The notes beneath the pieces are model-generated. The model was not told the DNA's origin. It saw only the letters and a list, made by a program, of their open reading frames with translations, and did not search any database. 32,383 nucleotides of DNA from contig JACPSI010000127.1 of NCBI GenBank assembly GCA_016193365.1, positions 1 through 32,383 on the forward strand, in the 5' to 3' direction. Within the stretch, counting starts at the first letter, position 1; every line of letters begins with the position of its first letter. A program made the translations under genes and the position numbers. Of the stretch, positions 23,679 through 31,163 are shown piece after piece. The DNA comes from Ignavibacteriales bacterium. Lineage in GTDB: Bacteria; Bacteroidota; Ignavibacteria; UBA10030.

Positions 23679-23773
23679 GAAAAATTCTCTCGCGCCAACA
23701 GATTCTACAATAAGAACAGGCTATCACGTGAGCCTCATCAATGTACATCGGCTCATTTTGAGACGGTGACCAA

Positions 23774-24115
23774 CTACTTCGTGATCATCAGCTTTTTCCT
23801 CGCGTCATCACTCATCATTGTCGGGTTCCAGGCGGGCTGCCAGACAAGCCGTACGTCGGCTTCTTGCACACCCGGAACCTGCAAAACTCTCTTCTTCACA
23901 TTGTCGGCAATCCAATCTGCCGCACCGCAGCCGGGCGTCGTCAGCGTCATCTTCACACCCACCCAATCGTCCACGATCGTCACTCCGTACACAAGCCCAA
24001 GGTTGACGATGTCGACGGGAATTTCCGGATCGTAGCACTCCCTGAGCGCGTCATAAATGACATCCTCGGTTATCCTGCCGTCGTTCCCGTTTTCCTTTTG
24101 CTGATGTTCGATCAT
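23774..24115 (-). CDS. DUF59/MIP18-family metal-sulfur cluster assembly factor (SufT/PaaD-like)
   Basis: A 113-residue single-domain protein of the DUF59 (MIP18) family. The hallmark block DPEIPVDIVNLGLVYGV (29-45) and the conserved Cys in TLTTPGCGAADWI (Cys63) are both present; the tail VRLVWQPAWNPTMMS is typical too. Family members (SufT, PaaD, MIP18) help deliver Fe-S clusters to target proteins. No suf or isc gene is adjacent. It faces away from the heme operon across a 211-bp divergent region. ATG start at 24115, with a partial ribosome binding site (TTGAGAT). Confidence 0.9.
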   Translation of the reverse strand: MIEHQQKENGNDGRITEDVIYDALRECYDPEIPVDIVNLGLVYGVTIVDDWVGVKMTLTTPGCGAADWIADNVKKRVLQVPGVQEADVRLVWQPAWNPTMMSDDARKKLMITK

Positions 24116-24256
24116 ATCTCAAGTTAAAAAAAAGTAACATGAGCCTCAATCAAGATTTGTTGTTCCTGGGGAACAGGTTTGTCAGGAATGGGAATCCGAC
24201 TGAACGCAACTTCATTATTTCAGTCGAAAAGCGACACTCTCAAAGTGGTACATTCC

Positions 24257-24285
24257 TTGCTACTTCCGAGTCGTTCAACTATATT
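24257..24285 (+). promoter_or_regulatory. Candidate promoter of the heme operon
   Basis: TTGCTA (24257-24262), 17 bases, TATATT (24280-24285). Transcript start near 24292 gives a leader of ~35 nt before the TTG start of the ccsA/hemX-like gene. No riboswitch fold or obvious operator is seen in the remainder of the 24116-24326 gap. Confidence 0.5.
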
Positions 24286-24326
24286 TTAGTACTGCCTGTG
24301 GGAACTGAATCCTCAATGGTGTTAAA

Positions 24327-25145
24327 TTGTTGATCGACATACTCAACGGTGTTCTCCCTCTGTTGTATGCGGGAACGGTCTGGCTGTATGCCAGGGCCTT
24401 TTTTAGCGATGCTCATGTTGCAAAAAAGATCAAGACTCCCGTCCTGATTGGAACTGTCGTTGCGCACGCCGGCTACCTCTTCCTCCGGACTCTCACGTTT
24501 CAACATCCTCCCATCACGACGACCTCTGAAATCATGTCGCTGATCGCGTTCTGCGTTGCGGTTGCGTATGCCCTCACGGAGGCACTCACAAAGGTCAAAA
24601 ACACCGGTTATTTTATTCTGATACTTTCATTCTTCTTCCAGGTCGTATCCACGTTTTTCATCCAGGACCTTCATGAGGTGAAGCCCATCCTCAGGAGCAA
24701 TCTTCTGGGGATTCATGTGTCGGCTGCGTTGCTGGGATACACGGCTATTACTATTTCGGCCGGCTATGGATTTCTCTACTTGATGCTGTACCACAACATC
24801 AAGTCCAACCGGTTTGGCGTTCTTTATTCAAAGCTTCCCAATCTCGAGACACTTGAGCGCATGAGTTTCGTTTCCACCGTTCTCGGGTTTTTTCTAATAA
24901 CCATAGCTATCATTATCGGTTTCGTATGGCTGCCGAAAGCCTATGAAAGCTTCTCGTATTTCGACGCCAAGCTTATCGGCACCCTCGTCGTCTGGGGCCT
25001 CTACGGAATCGGGCTGGTGGCAAAAAAGATGCTGGGCTGGCAGGGACGCAAGATTATGATTCTTTCTCTGACGGGGTTTGTCATCTCCGTTTTTTCTCTG
25101 ACCGCGATAAACATGTTTTTCAGCAGCTTCCATAATTTTTATTAA
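24327..25145 (+). CDS. CcsA/HemX-like membrane protein, first gene of the heme operon
   Basis: A 272-residue protein with about eight hydrophobic spans, of the cytochrome c assembly (CcsA/HemX/YpjD) family. Candidate heme-handling His residues are H47 (VVAHAGYLF), H60 (FQHPP) and H130 (GIHVSAALLGY). The tryptophan-rich WWD segment of true CcsA (WGxxWxWDPKE) is degenerate here: ESFSYFDAKLIGTLVVWG at 207-224. That makes it more HemX-like than a full heme lyase. HemX also sits next to hemA in Bacillus, where it is reported to lower GluTR levels; this one may likewise tune HemA. The frame begins with TTG (24327), with a second TTG immediately after; no ATG start is available. hemA follows after 18 bp. 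Confidence 0.8.
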   Translation: MLIDILNGVLPLLYAGTVWLYARAFFSDAHVAKKIKTPVLIGTVVAHAGYLFLRTLTFQHPPITTTSEIMSLIAFCVAVAYALTEALTKVKNTGYFILILSFFFQVVSTFFIQDLHEVKPILRSNLLGIHVSAALLGYTAITISAGYGFLYLMLYHNIKSNRFGVLYSKLPNLETLERMSFVSTVLGFFLITIAIIIGFVWLPKAYESFSYFDAKLIGTLVVWGLYGIGLVAKKMLGWQGRKIMILSLTGFVISVFSLTAINMFFSSFHNFY

Positions 25146-25163
25146 AATCGCCGGATTGATCTT

Positions 25164-26453
25164 ATGAATCTTGTCTCGATAGGCATCAATCACCGTACGG
25201 CCCCGCTTGAGGTGCGGGAGAAATTGTGGTTCTCAGCCGAAGAAATGCGGTCGGTCCTTCCCGCGATTCGTGACCGCTGGTTTTCTGAATGCTTCCTTGT
25301 CTCCACATGCAACCGCACGGAGATTTACGGCATTCCCTCCGCCGCTATCGGGAACCCGCCCGCGGTCAACAACCTCGGCCAATATCTGATCGATGCGAAG
25401 TCGGCGCGAAGTTCTGTGGACAAACATCATCTCTACTCGCTGCACTCCACCTTTGCAGTCAATCATTTGTTGAGAGTCGCATCCGGTGTCGACTCGATGG
25501 TCGTCGGAGACGTTCAAATTCTCAGTCAGTTGAAAGAAGGCTTTAACCTTGCGCAGGATCAGAAAACCATCGGCATTTTCCTCAACCGCCTGGTGCAGTC
25601 TGCTTATCGTGTGGGAAAACGAGCGCGCACAGAGTCAACGATTGGGGAGGGCGCTGTTTCCATCAGTTATGCCGCCGTGGAGTTGGCGGGGAAGATTTTC
25701 GACAGCCTCTCAAAGAAATCGGCTCTCCTCGTTGGTGCAGGTGAAACCGGCGAGTTAACGGCGAGGCATCTAACCGGCAAAGGCATCGGAAGATTGCTCA
25801 TCACAAACCGCACGCGGTCGAAAGCTGAAGATGTGGTGACGTCTCTTGGCGGAACCGTCGTTGATTTCGACGAGTTGTCCGACACGATGACCGAGGTCGA
25901 TATTGTCATCACGTCTGTCGAATCTCAACAACCGATGATCACGGCGTCTCAGCTTGCCGACGTCATGAGGAAACGATCCCACAGACCGCTTTTTATCATC
26001 GACATCGGTGTGCCGCGCAACGTTGAACCCGCTGCCAACGCTATAGAGAACGTTTTCTTGCATGACCTCGATGCGCTTCTCGGCATTGTTGACCAAAACC
26101 TCGAAAAGCGAAAGTCGGAAATTCCCCTGGTCAATTCCATTATTCTCGAGGAGCTCAAGGAGTTTTATGCCTGGTATTCCTCTCTCGAAGTTAATCCGAC
26201 TATTGCCGACCTCCACACGCACTTTGAAGAAATCCGGCAGAACGAAGTTGCGAAAAACGTGAATAGATTTTCTTCCCCGAATGACAGGGAATTGCTCGAT
26301 CTCGTGACAAAACGAATCGTCAACAAGCTTCTCCACCTCCCGACCACCATGTTGAAGAATGGCCACGAAGAGCCCGATGAAGTCAAACGCAAGAGAATAC
26401 ACATTTTGCGTACCCTCTTCGGCTTGAACAATGATGCGAACAAGCGTTCATGA
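25164..26453 (+). CDS. hemA: Glutamyl-tRNA reductase
   Basis: A 429-residue GluTR, which reduces glutamyl-tRNA(Glu) with NADPH to glutamate-1-semialdehyde, the first committed step of C5-pathway tetrapyrrole synthesis. The catalytic Cys49 lies in STCNRTEIYG; NHLLRVASGVDSMVVGDVQI (100-119) carries the conserved His101, with Asp where many have Glu. The NADPH domain has LLVGAGETGELTARHL (188-203), followed by TNRTRSKAE, and a C-terminal dimerisation region ends the protein. Length is typical (~420). Its last four bases (ATGA) overlap the start of hemCD, implying translational coupling. Confidence 0.97.
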   Translation: MNLVSIGINHRTAPLEVREKLWFSAEEMRSVLPAIRDRWFSECFLVSTCNRTEIYGIPSAAIGNPPAVNNLGQYLIDAKSARSSVDKHHLYSLHSTFAVNHLLRVASGVDSMVVGDVQILSQLKEGFNLAQDQKTIGIFLNRLVQSAYRVGKRARTESTIGEGAVSISYAAVELAGKIFDSLSKKSALLVGAGETGELTARHLTGKGIGRLLITNRTRSKAEDVVTSLGGTVVDFDELSDTMTEVDIVITSVESQQPMITASQLADVMRKRSHRPLFIIDIGVPRNVEPAANAIENVFLHDLDALLGIVDQNLEKRKSEIPLVNSIILEELKEFYAWYSSLEVNPTIADLHTHFEEIRQNEVAKNVNRFSSPNDRELLDLVTKRIVNKLLHLPTTMLKNGHEEPDEVKRKRIHILRTLFGLNNDANKRS

Positions 26454-28060
26454 AGAGGACAAAGCTGACGATCGGAACGCGGGGGAGCGAACTCGCCCAA
26501 TGGCAAACAGCCTGGATCGCTCAGCAGCTCCATCGGCTTTTACCTGAAATTGCAGTCGAGACCGTCATCATCAAGACGACGGGGGACAAGATTCTTGATT
26601 CTCCGTTGTCCAAAATCGGCGACAAGGGCCTCTTTACAAAAGAAATCGAGCGAGCGCTCCTCGACGGAGCCATCGACCTTGCAGTCCATAGCTTGAAAGA
26701 CCTGCCAACAGTTATCCAGGGGGGATTGACCATAGCTGTTGTAACAGAGCGCGATGACGTCCGCGATGTTTTCATTTCGCATCCTCAAAAAAAGTATCGG
26801 TCCTTCAGGGACATTCCACGAAATGGTGTCATCGCCACGGGAAGTTTGCGAAGGAAATGTCAACTCTTGCATCATCAACCTGAGCTTCGCATTGTCGACC
26901 TCCGCGGAAGTCTTCGCACTCGCCGTGAAAAACTGGAGAAATCGGAGTGGGACGGAATTATTCTCGCAAAAGCCGGCGTTACGCGGCTCGGCTGGACGGA
27001 AATGATTTCAGAAACCTTCGACACCGAATTTATGTTGCCTGCGGTGGGACAGGGCGCTCTTGCCGTCGAGATTCGGGAAGACGATGCGGAACTCCGGGGC
27101 CTGCTGATGCCGTTGAATCATCTTCCGACACAACAAGCTACTTCCGGAGAACGGGCGCTTCTTCGGAGGCTTGAAGGCGGATGTCAAATTCCGATCGGAA
27201 CGTATGGAAGAGTTGAGAACGGCTCATTCAAGCTCGATGCCATGGTAGGCAGCCTTGACGGCTCGAAAATCGTTCGCGGTTCAATTCAGGGCGCCGCGAC
27301 ACAGTCTGATGCGCTCGGTCATCAACTCGCTGAGGAGTTGCTGGCGAAAGGCGCGGGAGCCATTCTGGATGAAATCAGAAAAACTGTTAAAGGGACGGTG
27401 AATGTCGGGTCATCCCCGACGCCGTCCTGGGATGAGTGCGATAAGGCGCTTAAAAACATTGCGGCTTACGACGGCTTGATATTGACGAGTGTGAACGCAG
27501 CGACATATGTTCTTAACCGCGCAAGGCTTGTGAATGATGATGGATTCCGGACTTTTTCTCAGAAGGCTATTTATGTCGTTGGAGAAAAAACGAAACGGGC
27601 TGTCGACGGCTTTGGATTGAGTGCTCGAACATTTGAAGAAGCCCGCGATGGCCGCACGATGGCACGGGCGCTCGCTCAGCAAGGCGTGAAGGGAAAAAGA
27701 CTCCTGTTTCCCAAAGGGAATCTAGCTTCCGATGAAATCCCGTCCATCCTTCGCGAGCACGGCGCTGCTGTCGACGAGGTTGTCGTTTACGAAACACGCC
27801 CTCCTTCTGACGAAGAGAGGGCAAGAATGAAAGAAATGTTTTCGCGGGAGCAAGTCGATCTGGTGATTTTTTTTAGCCCGTCGAGCATCAACAATTTTCT
27901 CAGCATAGTGCCTAAAGAATCGCTCGAGCGTGTTCGCATTGCCGCCATCGGCCAAACGACATCAGCTGCGGCGCAAAAAGCCTTATTACACTCCGACATT
28001 ATTGCGAATGAGCCGACCACCGAAGGGATTGTTTCGTCTATTGTAAGATTCTATGAATAG
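26450..28060 (+). CDS. hemC: Fused porphobilinogen deaminase-uroporphyrinogen III synthase (HemCD), HemD half shortened
   Basis: A 536-residue fusion. Residues 1-~312 are porphobilinogen deaminase: GTRGSELAQWQ (9-19), HSLKDLPT (80-87, catalytic D84), ATGSLRRKCQLL (129-140) and the dipyrromethane-cofactor Cys245 in LEGGCQIPIG. Residues ~325-536 match HemD: YDGLILTSVNAATYVL (340-354), YVVGEKTKRAV, GKRLLFPKGNLASDEIP, VVVYETRPP, VIFFSPSSINNFL and AIGQTTSAAA. The two enzymes make uroporphyrinogen III from four porphobilinogens. The linker runs straight from the HemC end to the second block of HemD: the usual first strand and helix of HemD (about 40 residues with the LTRP-type motif) are absent. 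HemD activity may therefore need a rearranged fold. The gene overlaps hemA by 4 bp and hemE by 8 bp. Confidence 0.93.
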   Translation: MKRTKLTIGTRGSELAQWQTAWIAQQLHRLLPEIAVETVIIKTTGDKILDSPLSKIGDKGLFTKEIERALLDGAIDLAVHSLKDLPTVIQGGLTIAVVTERDDVRDVFISHPQKKYRSFRDIPRNGVIATGSLRRKCQLLHHQPELRIVDLRGSLRTRREKLEKSEWDGIILAKAGVTRLGWTEMISETFDTEFMLPAVGQGALAVEIREDDAELRGLLMPLNHLPTQQATSGERALLRRLEGGCQIPIGTYGRVENGSFKLDAMVGSLDGSKIVRGSIQGAATQSDALGHQLAEELLAKGAGAILDEIRKTVKGTVNVGSSPTPSWDECDKALKNIAAYDGLILTSVNAATYVLNRARLVNDDGFRTFSQKAIYVVGEKTKRAVDGFGLSARTFEEARDGRTMARALAQQGVKGKRLLFPKGNLASDEIPSILREHGAAVDEVVVYETRPPSDEERARMKEMFSREQVDLVIFFSPSSINNFLSIVPKESLERVRIAAIGQTTSAAAQKALLHSDIIANEPTTEGIVSSIVRFYE

Positions 28061-29144
28061 CGTAACGCAAAGACAGTCCGCAACATCGAGGCCGAAAGCT
28101 CTGATCAACGATTTGTTTTTGAGGGCGTGCAAGCGTGAGGATGTCGAACGAACACCCGCGTGGTTTATGCGCCAGGCGGGACGATATTTGCCTGAATACC
28201 GACAGGTGAGGGAAAAAGTTGATTTCCTGACGTTGTGCAAAACTCCGGATCTTGCGGCCGAGGTGACCGTTCAGCCTGTTGATATTCTCGGCGTCGATGC
28301 GGCAATTATTTTTTCAGACATCCTTGTCGTTCCCGAGGCGATGGGAATGGAGCTCATCGTTGAAGAAGGAAAAGGCGGCCCGCGTTTTCCCGCTCCGATT
28401 CGTTCTCGTGAGGAAATCGACAAGCTGGTTGTCCCTGACCCATATTCAAAACTCAAGTTCGTGCTGGAAGCGATCAAAGCAGCAAGACAAAATCTGAACA
28501 ACAAGGTCCCGCTCATTGGATTTGCCGGTTCTCCATGGACGCTCGCTGCTTACATGGTGGAAGGAAAGGGATCGAAAGACTTCCGTTTCGCAAAAGAATT
28601 AGCCTTCTCTTCGCCAAAGGATGCTCATACACTTCTCGATAAACTCGCAAGTGCCGTGGCTGCATACCTGAACGCCCAGATCGAGGCCGGTGCTCAAGCG
28701 ATCCAGATCTTTGATACGTGGGGCGGCCTTCTCGGACAGGAAGAATTCGAGGAGTTCTCGCTCCGTTACCTCAAGCAAGTACTCTCTTTGCTGAGAACAA
28801 ACGGCGCTCCGGTCATCACCTTTTGCAAAGACTGTGGACAGTCACTCGAAAAAATCGCGGACACGGGTGCTGACGTTGTCGGACTCGACTGGAAGACGGA
28901 TATCAGAAAAGCGAGAGATATGGTCGGAAGCTACGTTGCCCTTCAGGGCAATCTCGACCCCGTGATGCTCTTTGCAACACCGGAACGGATTGAGAAAGCG
29001 GTTCGAACAATACTCGAGAAATTCGGCAAAGGAAACGGTCATGTGTTCAATCTCGGACATGGAATCCTACCAGACACGCCGGTAGAGAACGTCAAAGTTT
29101 TTATCAATGCTGTAAAGAAGTTCAGCGTTCAATACCATGTATAG
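28053..29144 (+). CDS. hemE: Uroporphyrinogen decarboxylase
   Basis: A 363-residue HemE, which removes four acetate carboxyls from uroporphyrinogen III to give coproporphyrinogen III, without cofactor. Active-site blocks are intact: PAWFMRQAGRYLPEYR (35-50; Arg40 and Arg44), IIFSDIL (85-91; Asp89) and GFAGSPWTLAAYMVEG. The first ~15 residues (SVTQRQSATSRPK) are a loose extension relative to most homologues. It starts 8 bp inside the end of hemCD, consistent with coupled translation; no clear ribosome binding site is separable from coding sequence. Confidence 0.97.
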   Translation: MNSVTQRQSATSRPKALINDLFLRACKREDVERTPAWFMRQAGRYLPEYRQVREKVDFLTLCKTPDLAAEVTVQPVDILGVDAAIIFSDILVVPEAMGMELIVEEGKGGPRFPAPIRSREEIDKLVVPDPYSKLKFVLEAIKAARQNLNNKVPLIGFAGSPWTLAAYMVEGKGSKDFRFAKELAFSSPKDAHTLLDKLASAVAAYLNAQIEAGAQAIQIFDTWGGLLGQEEFEEFSLRYLKQVLSLLRTNGAPVITFCKDCGQSLEKIADTGADVVGLDWKTDIRKARDMVGSYVALQGNLDPVMLFATPERIEKAVRTILEKFGKGNGHVFNLGHGILPDTPVENVKVFINAVKKFSVQYHV

Positions 29145-29152
29145 TTGTTAAA

Positions 29153-29188
29153 TGCAAAGGGCGCAAAGAAGACGCAGAGATCGCAAAG
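29153..29188 (+). repeat. CGCAAAG-type heptamer repeat between hemE and hemF
   Basis: TGCAAAG (29153), CGCAAAG (29162), CGCAGAG (29173) and CGCAAAG (29182) follow one another at 9-11-9 base steps, that is, a ~20-base period. This is the only gap of note (112 bp) inside the heme operon. Similar CGCAAAG heptamer arrays are dispersed in many bacterial genomes as intergenic repeats (from memory). No terminator structure is evident. Confidence 0.6.
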
Positions 29189-29256
29189 AAAACAACTCGG
29201 CGCCCTTCGCACCCCCTTTACGGTCATTGCGGTTTCTTTTTTGACTCATTCTCATT

Positions 29257-30171
29257 ATGCCGCTTGTGGAAACGATTGCATCGAGAAAAGTCTCGCTTAA
29301 ATTAAGGGCGTCCACGTTTTTCAAGGAGTTGCAGGAAACAATCTGTGCAGCCATTGAAGGTGTGGACGGTCAAAGTAAATTCACGATTGACCGTTGGACT
29401 CATCCACATGGAGGGGGTGGTGATACGAGAATCATTGAAAACGGCGGAGTGCTTGAAAAAGGCGGCGTGAACTTTTCAGACGTGAGCGGCCAACTCAGCG
29501 AGAGGCTTGCCCGGCGACTCAAGGTGAAGCCAGAACACTTTCGCGCCACAGGAATCTCTCTCGTCCTTCACCCCTACAACCCGATGATTCCTACCGTTCA
29601 TTGTAACCTCCGTTATCTTGAACTCGAGAATGAAGATCGCTGGTTCGGCGGCGGAATGGATCTTACACCTTATTACCTGAACGAACAGGACGTTATTCAT
29701 TTCCATTCTACTCTCAAAAAAGCTTGCGATAAACACGATTCGTCCTATTATCCACGCTTCAAAAAATGGTGTGACGAATACTTCTTTATCAAACATCGAA
29801 GTGAGGGGCGCGGTGTTGGAGGGATTTTTTTCGATGACCTCCGCGAGAAGCCCGAGGAAACATTCTCGTTCGTCCAGGATATCGGCAACACGTTTCTCGA
29901 GGCCTACATTCCCATCGTCAACAACAGAAGAAAGGATCGTTGGGGCGACGCCGAGCGCCAGTGGCAGCTTCATCGGCGCGGACGGTATGCGGAGTTTAAT
30001 CTGGTGTACGACCGAGGCACGCTCTTCGGCCTGGAGACGGAAGGAAGAGTTGAATCCATTTTGATGTCGCTCCCACCGGCCGTACAGTGGAAATATAACG
30101 TTCAACCAAAACCCGATTCGCCGGAAGTAAAGCTTCTCGAAGCCCTGAAAACGCCAAAAGACTGGCTGTAG
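29257..30171 (+). CDS. hemF: Oxygen-dependent coproporphyrinogen III oxidase
   Basis: A 304-residue HemF, which converts coproporphyrinogen III to protoporphyrinogen IX with O2. Conserved blocks are all present: VLHPYNPMIPTVHCNLRYL (103-121), RWFGGGMDLTPYY (128-140), DEYFFIKHR (173-181), RGVGGIFFDDL (185-195) and RGRYAEFNLVYDRGTLFGL (241-259). Length matches the family (~300). The anaerobic radical-SAM alternative (HemN) is not in the window. No strong ribosome binding site is seen before the ATG at 29257. hemH starts 7 bp after its stop. Confidence 0.97.
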   Translation: MPLVETIASRKVSLKLRASTFFKELQETICAAIEGVDGQSKFTIDRWTHPHGGGGDTRIIENGGVLEKGGVNFSDVSGQLSERLARRLKVKPEHFRATGISLVLHPYNPMIPTVHCNLRYLELENEDRWFGGGMDLTPYYLNEQDVIHFHSTLKKACDKHDSSYYPRFKKWCDEYFFIKHRSEGRGVGGIFFDDLREKPEETFSFVQDIGNTFLEAYIPIVNNRRKDRWGDAERQWQLHRRGRYAEFNLVYDRGTLFGLETEGRVESILMSLPPAVQWKYNVQPKPDSPEVKLLEALKTPKDWL

Positions 30172-30178
30172 AGCTGGC

Positions 30179-31162
30179 ATGAACAAGAAAAAAATCGCAG
30201 TTGTGCTGTTTCAGCTTGGCGGGCCGGATTCACTCGGCTCGGTCCAGCCCTTCTTGTACAATTTGTTTTGCGACCCGGATATCATCAATCTGCCGGGCGC
30301 ATTTCTATTCCGCAAGCTTCTTGCACGATTTATTTCCACTCGACGCGCACCCAAAGTCCAGGATCTGTACAAAAGAATTGGCTCAAAGTCTCCCATCTTG
30401 AAACAAACACAGCTTCAGGCAGAAAGTTTAAAGAGTGCTCTTGGAAAACTCGGCATCGATGCGGACGTTCACATCGCTATGCGTTACTGGCATCCCATGA
30501 CAGACGAAGTTGTGAAAAACTTGTTGAACAGCCAAACCGACGAAATCGTGTTGCTGCCGCTGTATCCTCATTACTCCAGGGCAACGACCGGCTCAAGCCT
30601 CAACGAATGGAAACGTGTGACGCAGCAACTTCGCTACAACGGAGTTCCCACGAAATCTATTGAGCATTATAGCGACCACCCACTCTACATCGAAGCGATG
30701 GTCGAGCACGTGAATCTTGCCCTTGCCCGATTCACGAAGGAAGAGCAAGGAAATGTGCACCTTGTTTTCAGTGCTCACGGAATTCCGATGTCGTTCGTGA
30801 AAGGAGGGGATCCCTATCCGGAACACATCAAGCGATCCTACGAGCTGATTGTTGAAGAAGGCGCCTGGCGGCTTCCGCACCACCTTTGTTTTCAGAGCAA
30901 AGTTGGGCCGCAGAAATGGCTTGAACCATCCCTCACGAAGACAATCGAGGATTTAGCTGCGCAAAATGTTTCTCATCTCGTTGTGATACCGATTTCGTTT
31001 GTTACGGACCACATCGAGACACTTTCTGAGATCAACATTGAAGCACGCGAAGAAGCGCACGAGCTAGGAGTAAAGGGTTTTGAACTGATGCCGGCGTTGA
31101 TCCGCAACAAAAAGTTCATCGACTGTTTGGCAGACCTCGTCCGGAAACAGGTGAAGAACTAA
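30179..31162 (+). CDS. hemH: Ferrochelatase
   Basis: A 327-residue HemH, which inserts Fe(II) into protoporphyrin IX. The start VVLFQLGGPDSLGSVQPFLYNLF is typical. Catalytic His200 lies in VFSAHGIP (196-203), and the acidic metal-path residues are in FVTDHIETLSEIN (274-286; Glu280, Glu284). CFQSKVGPQKWLEP (237-250) is the family's signature loop. Length is that of the bacterial single-domain enzyme without a C-terminal [2Fe-2S] extension. It sits 7 bp after hemF and 1 bp before the oxidase gene, a tight operon. Its presence indicates the protoporphyrin-dependent heme route rather than the coproporphyrin route. Confidence 0.97.
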   Translation: MNKKKIAVVLFQLGGPDSLGSVQPFLYNLFCDPDIINLPGAFLFRKLLARFISTRRAPKVQDLYKRIGSKSPILKQTQLQAESLKSALGKLGIDADVHIAMRYWHPMTDEVVKNLLNSQTDEIVLLPLYPHYSRATTGSSLNEWKRVTQQLRYNGVPTKSIEHYSDHPLYIEAMVEHVNLALARFTKEEQGNVHLVFSAHGIPMSFVKGGDPYPEHIKRSYELIVEEGAWRLPHHLCFQSKVGPQKWLEPSLTKTIEDLAAQNVSHLVVIPISFVTDHIETLSEINIEAREEAHELGVKGFELMPALIRNKKFIDCLADLVRKQVKN

Positions 31163-31163
31163 C

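Noticed and set aside
23655-24035. 126-codon plus-strand frame
   Set aside because: It is antisense to the DUF59 gene, which has all its family motifs.
24139-24333. 64-codon plus-strand frame before the heme operon
   Set aside because: It overlaps the heme operon promoter and the start of the ccsA/hemX-like gene, and its product lacks any recognisable feature; chance frame is more likely.
29476-30186. 236-codon minus-strand frame
   Set aside because: It is antisense to hemF, whose conserved blocks run the whole length of the plus frame.
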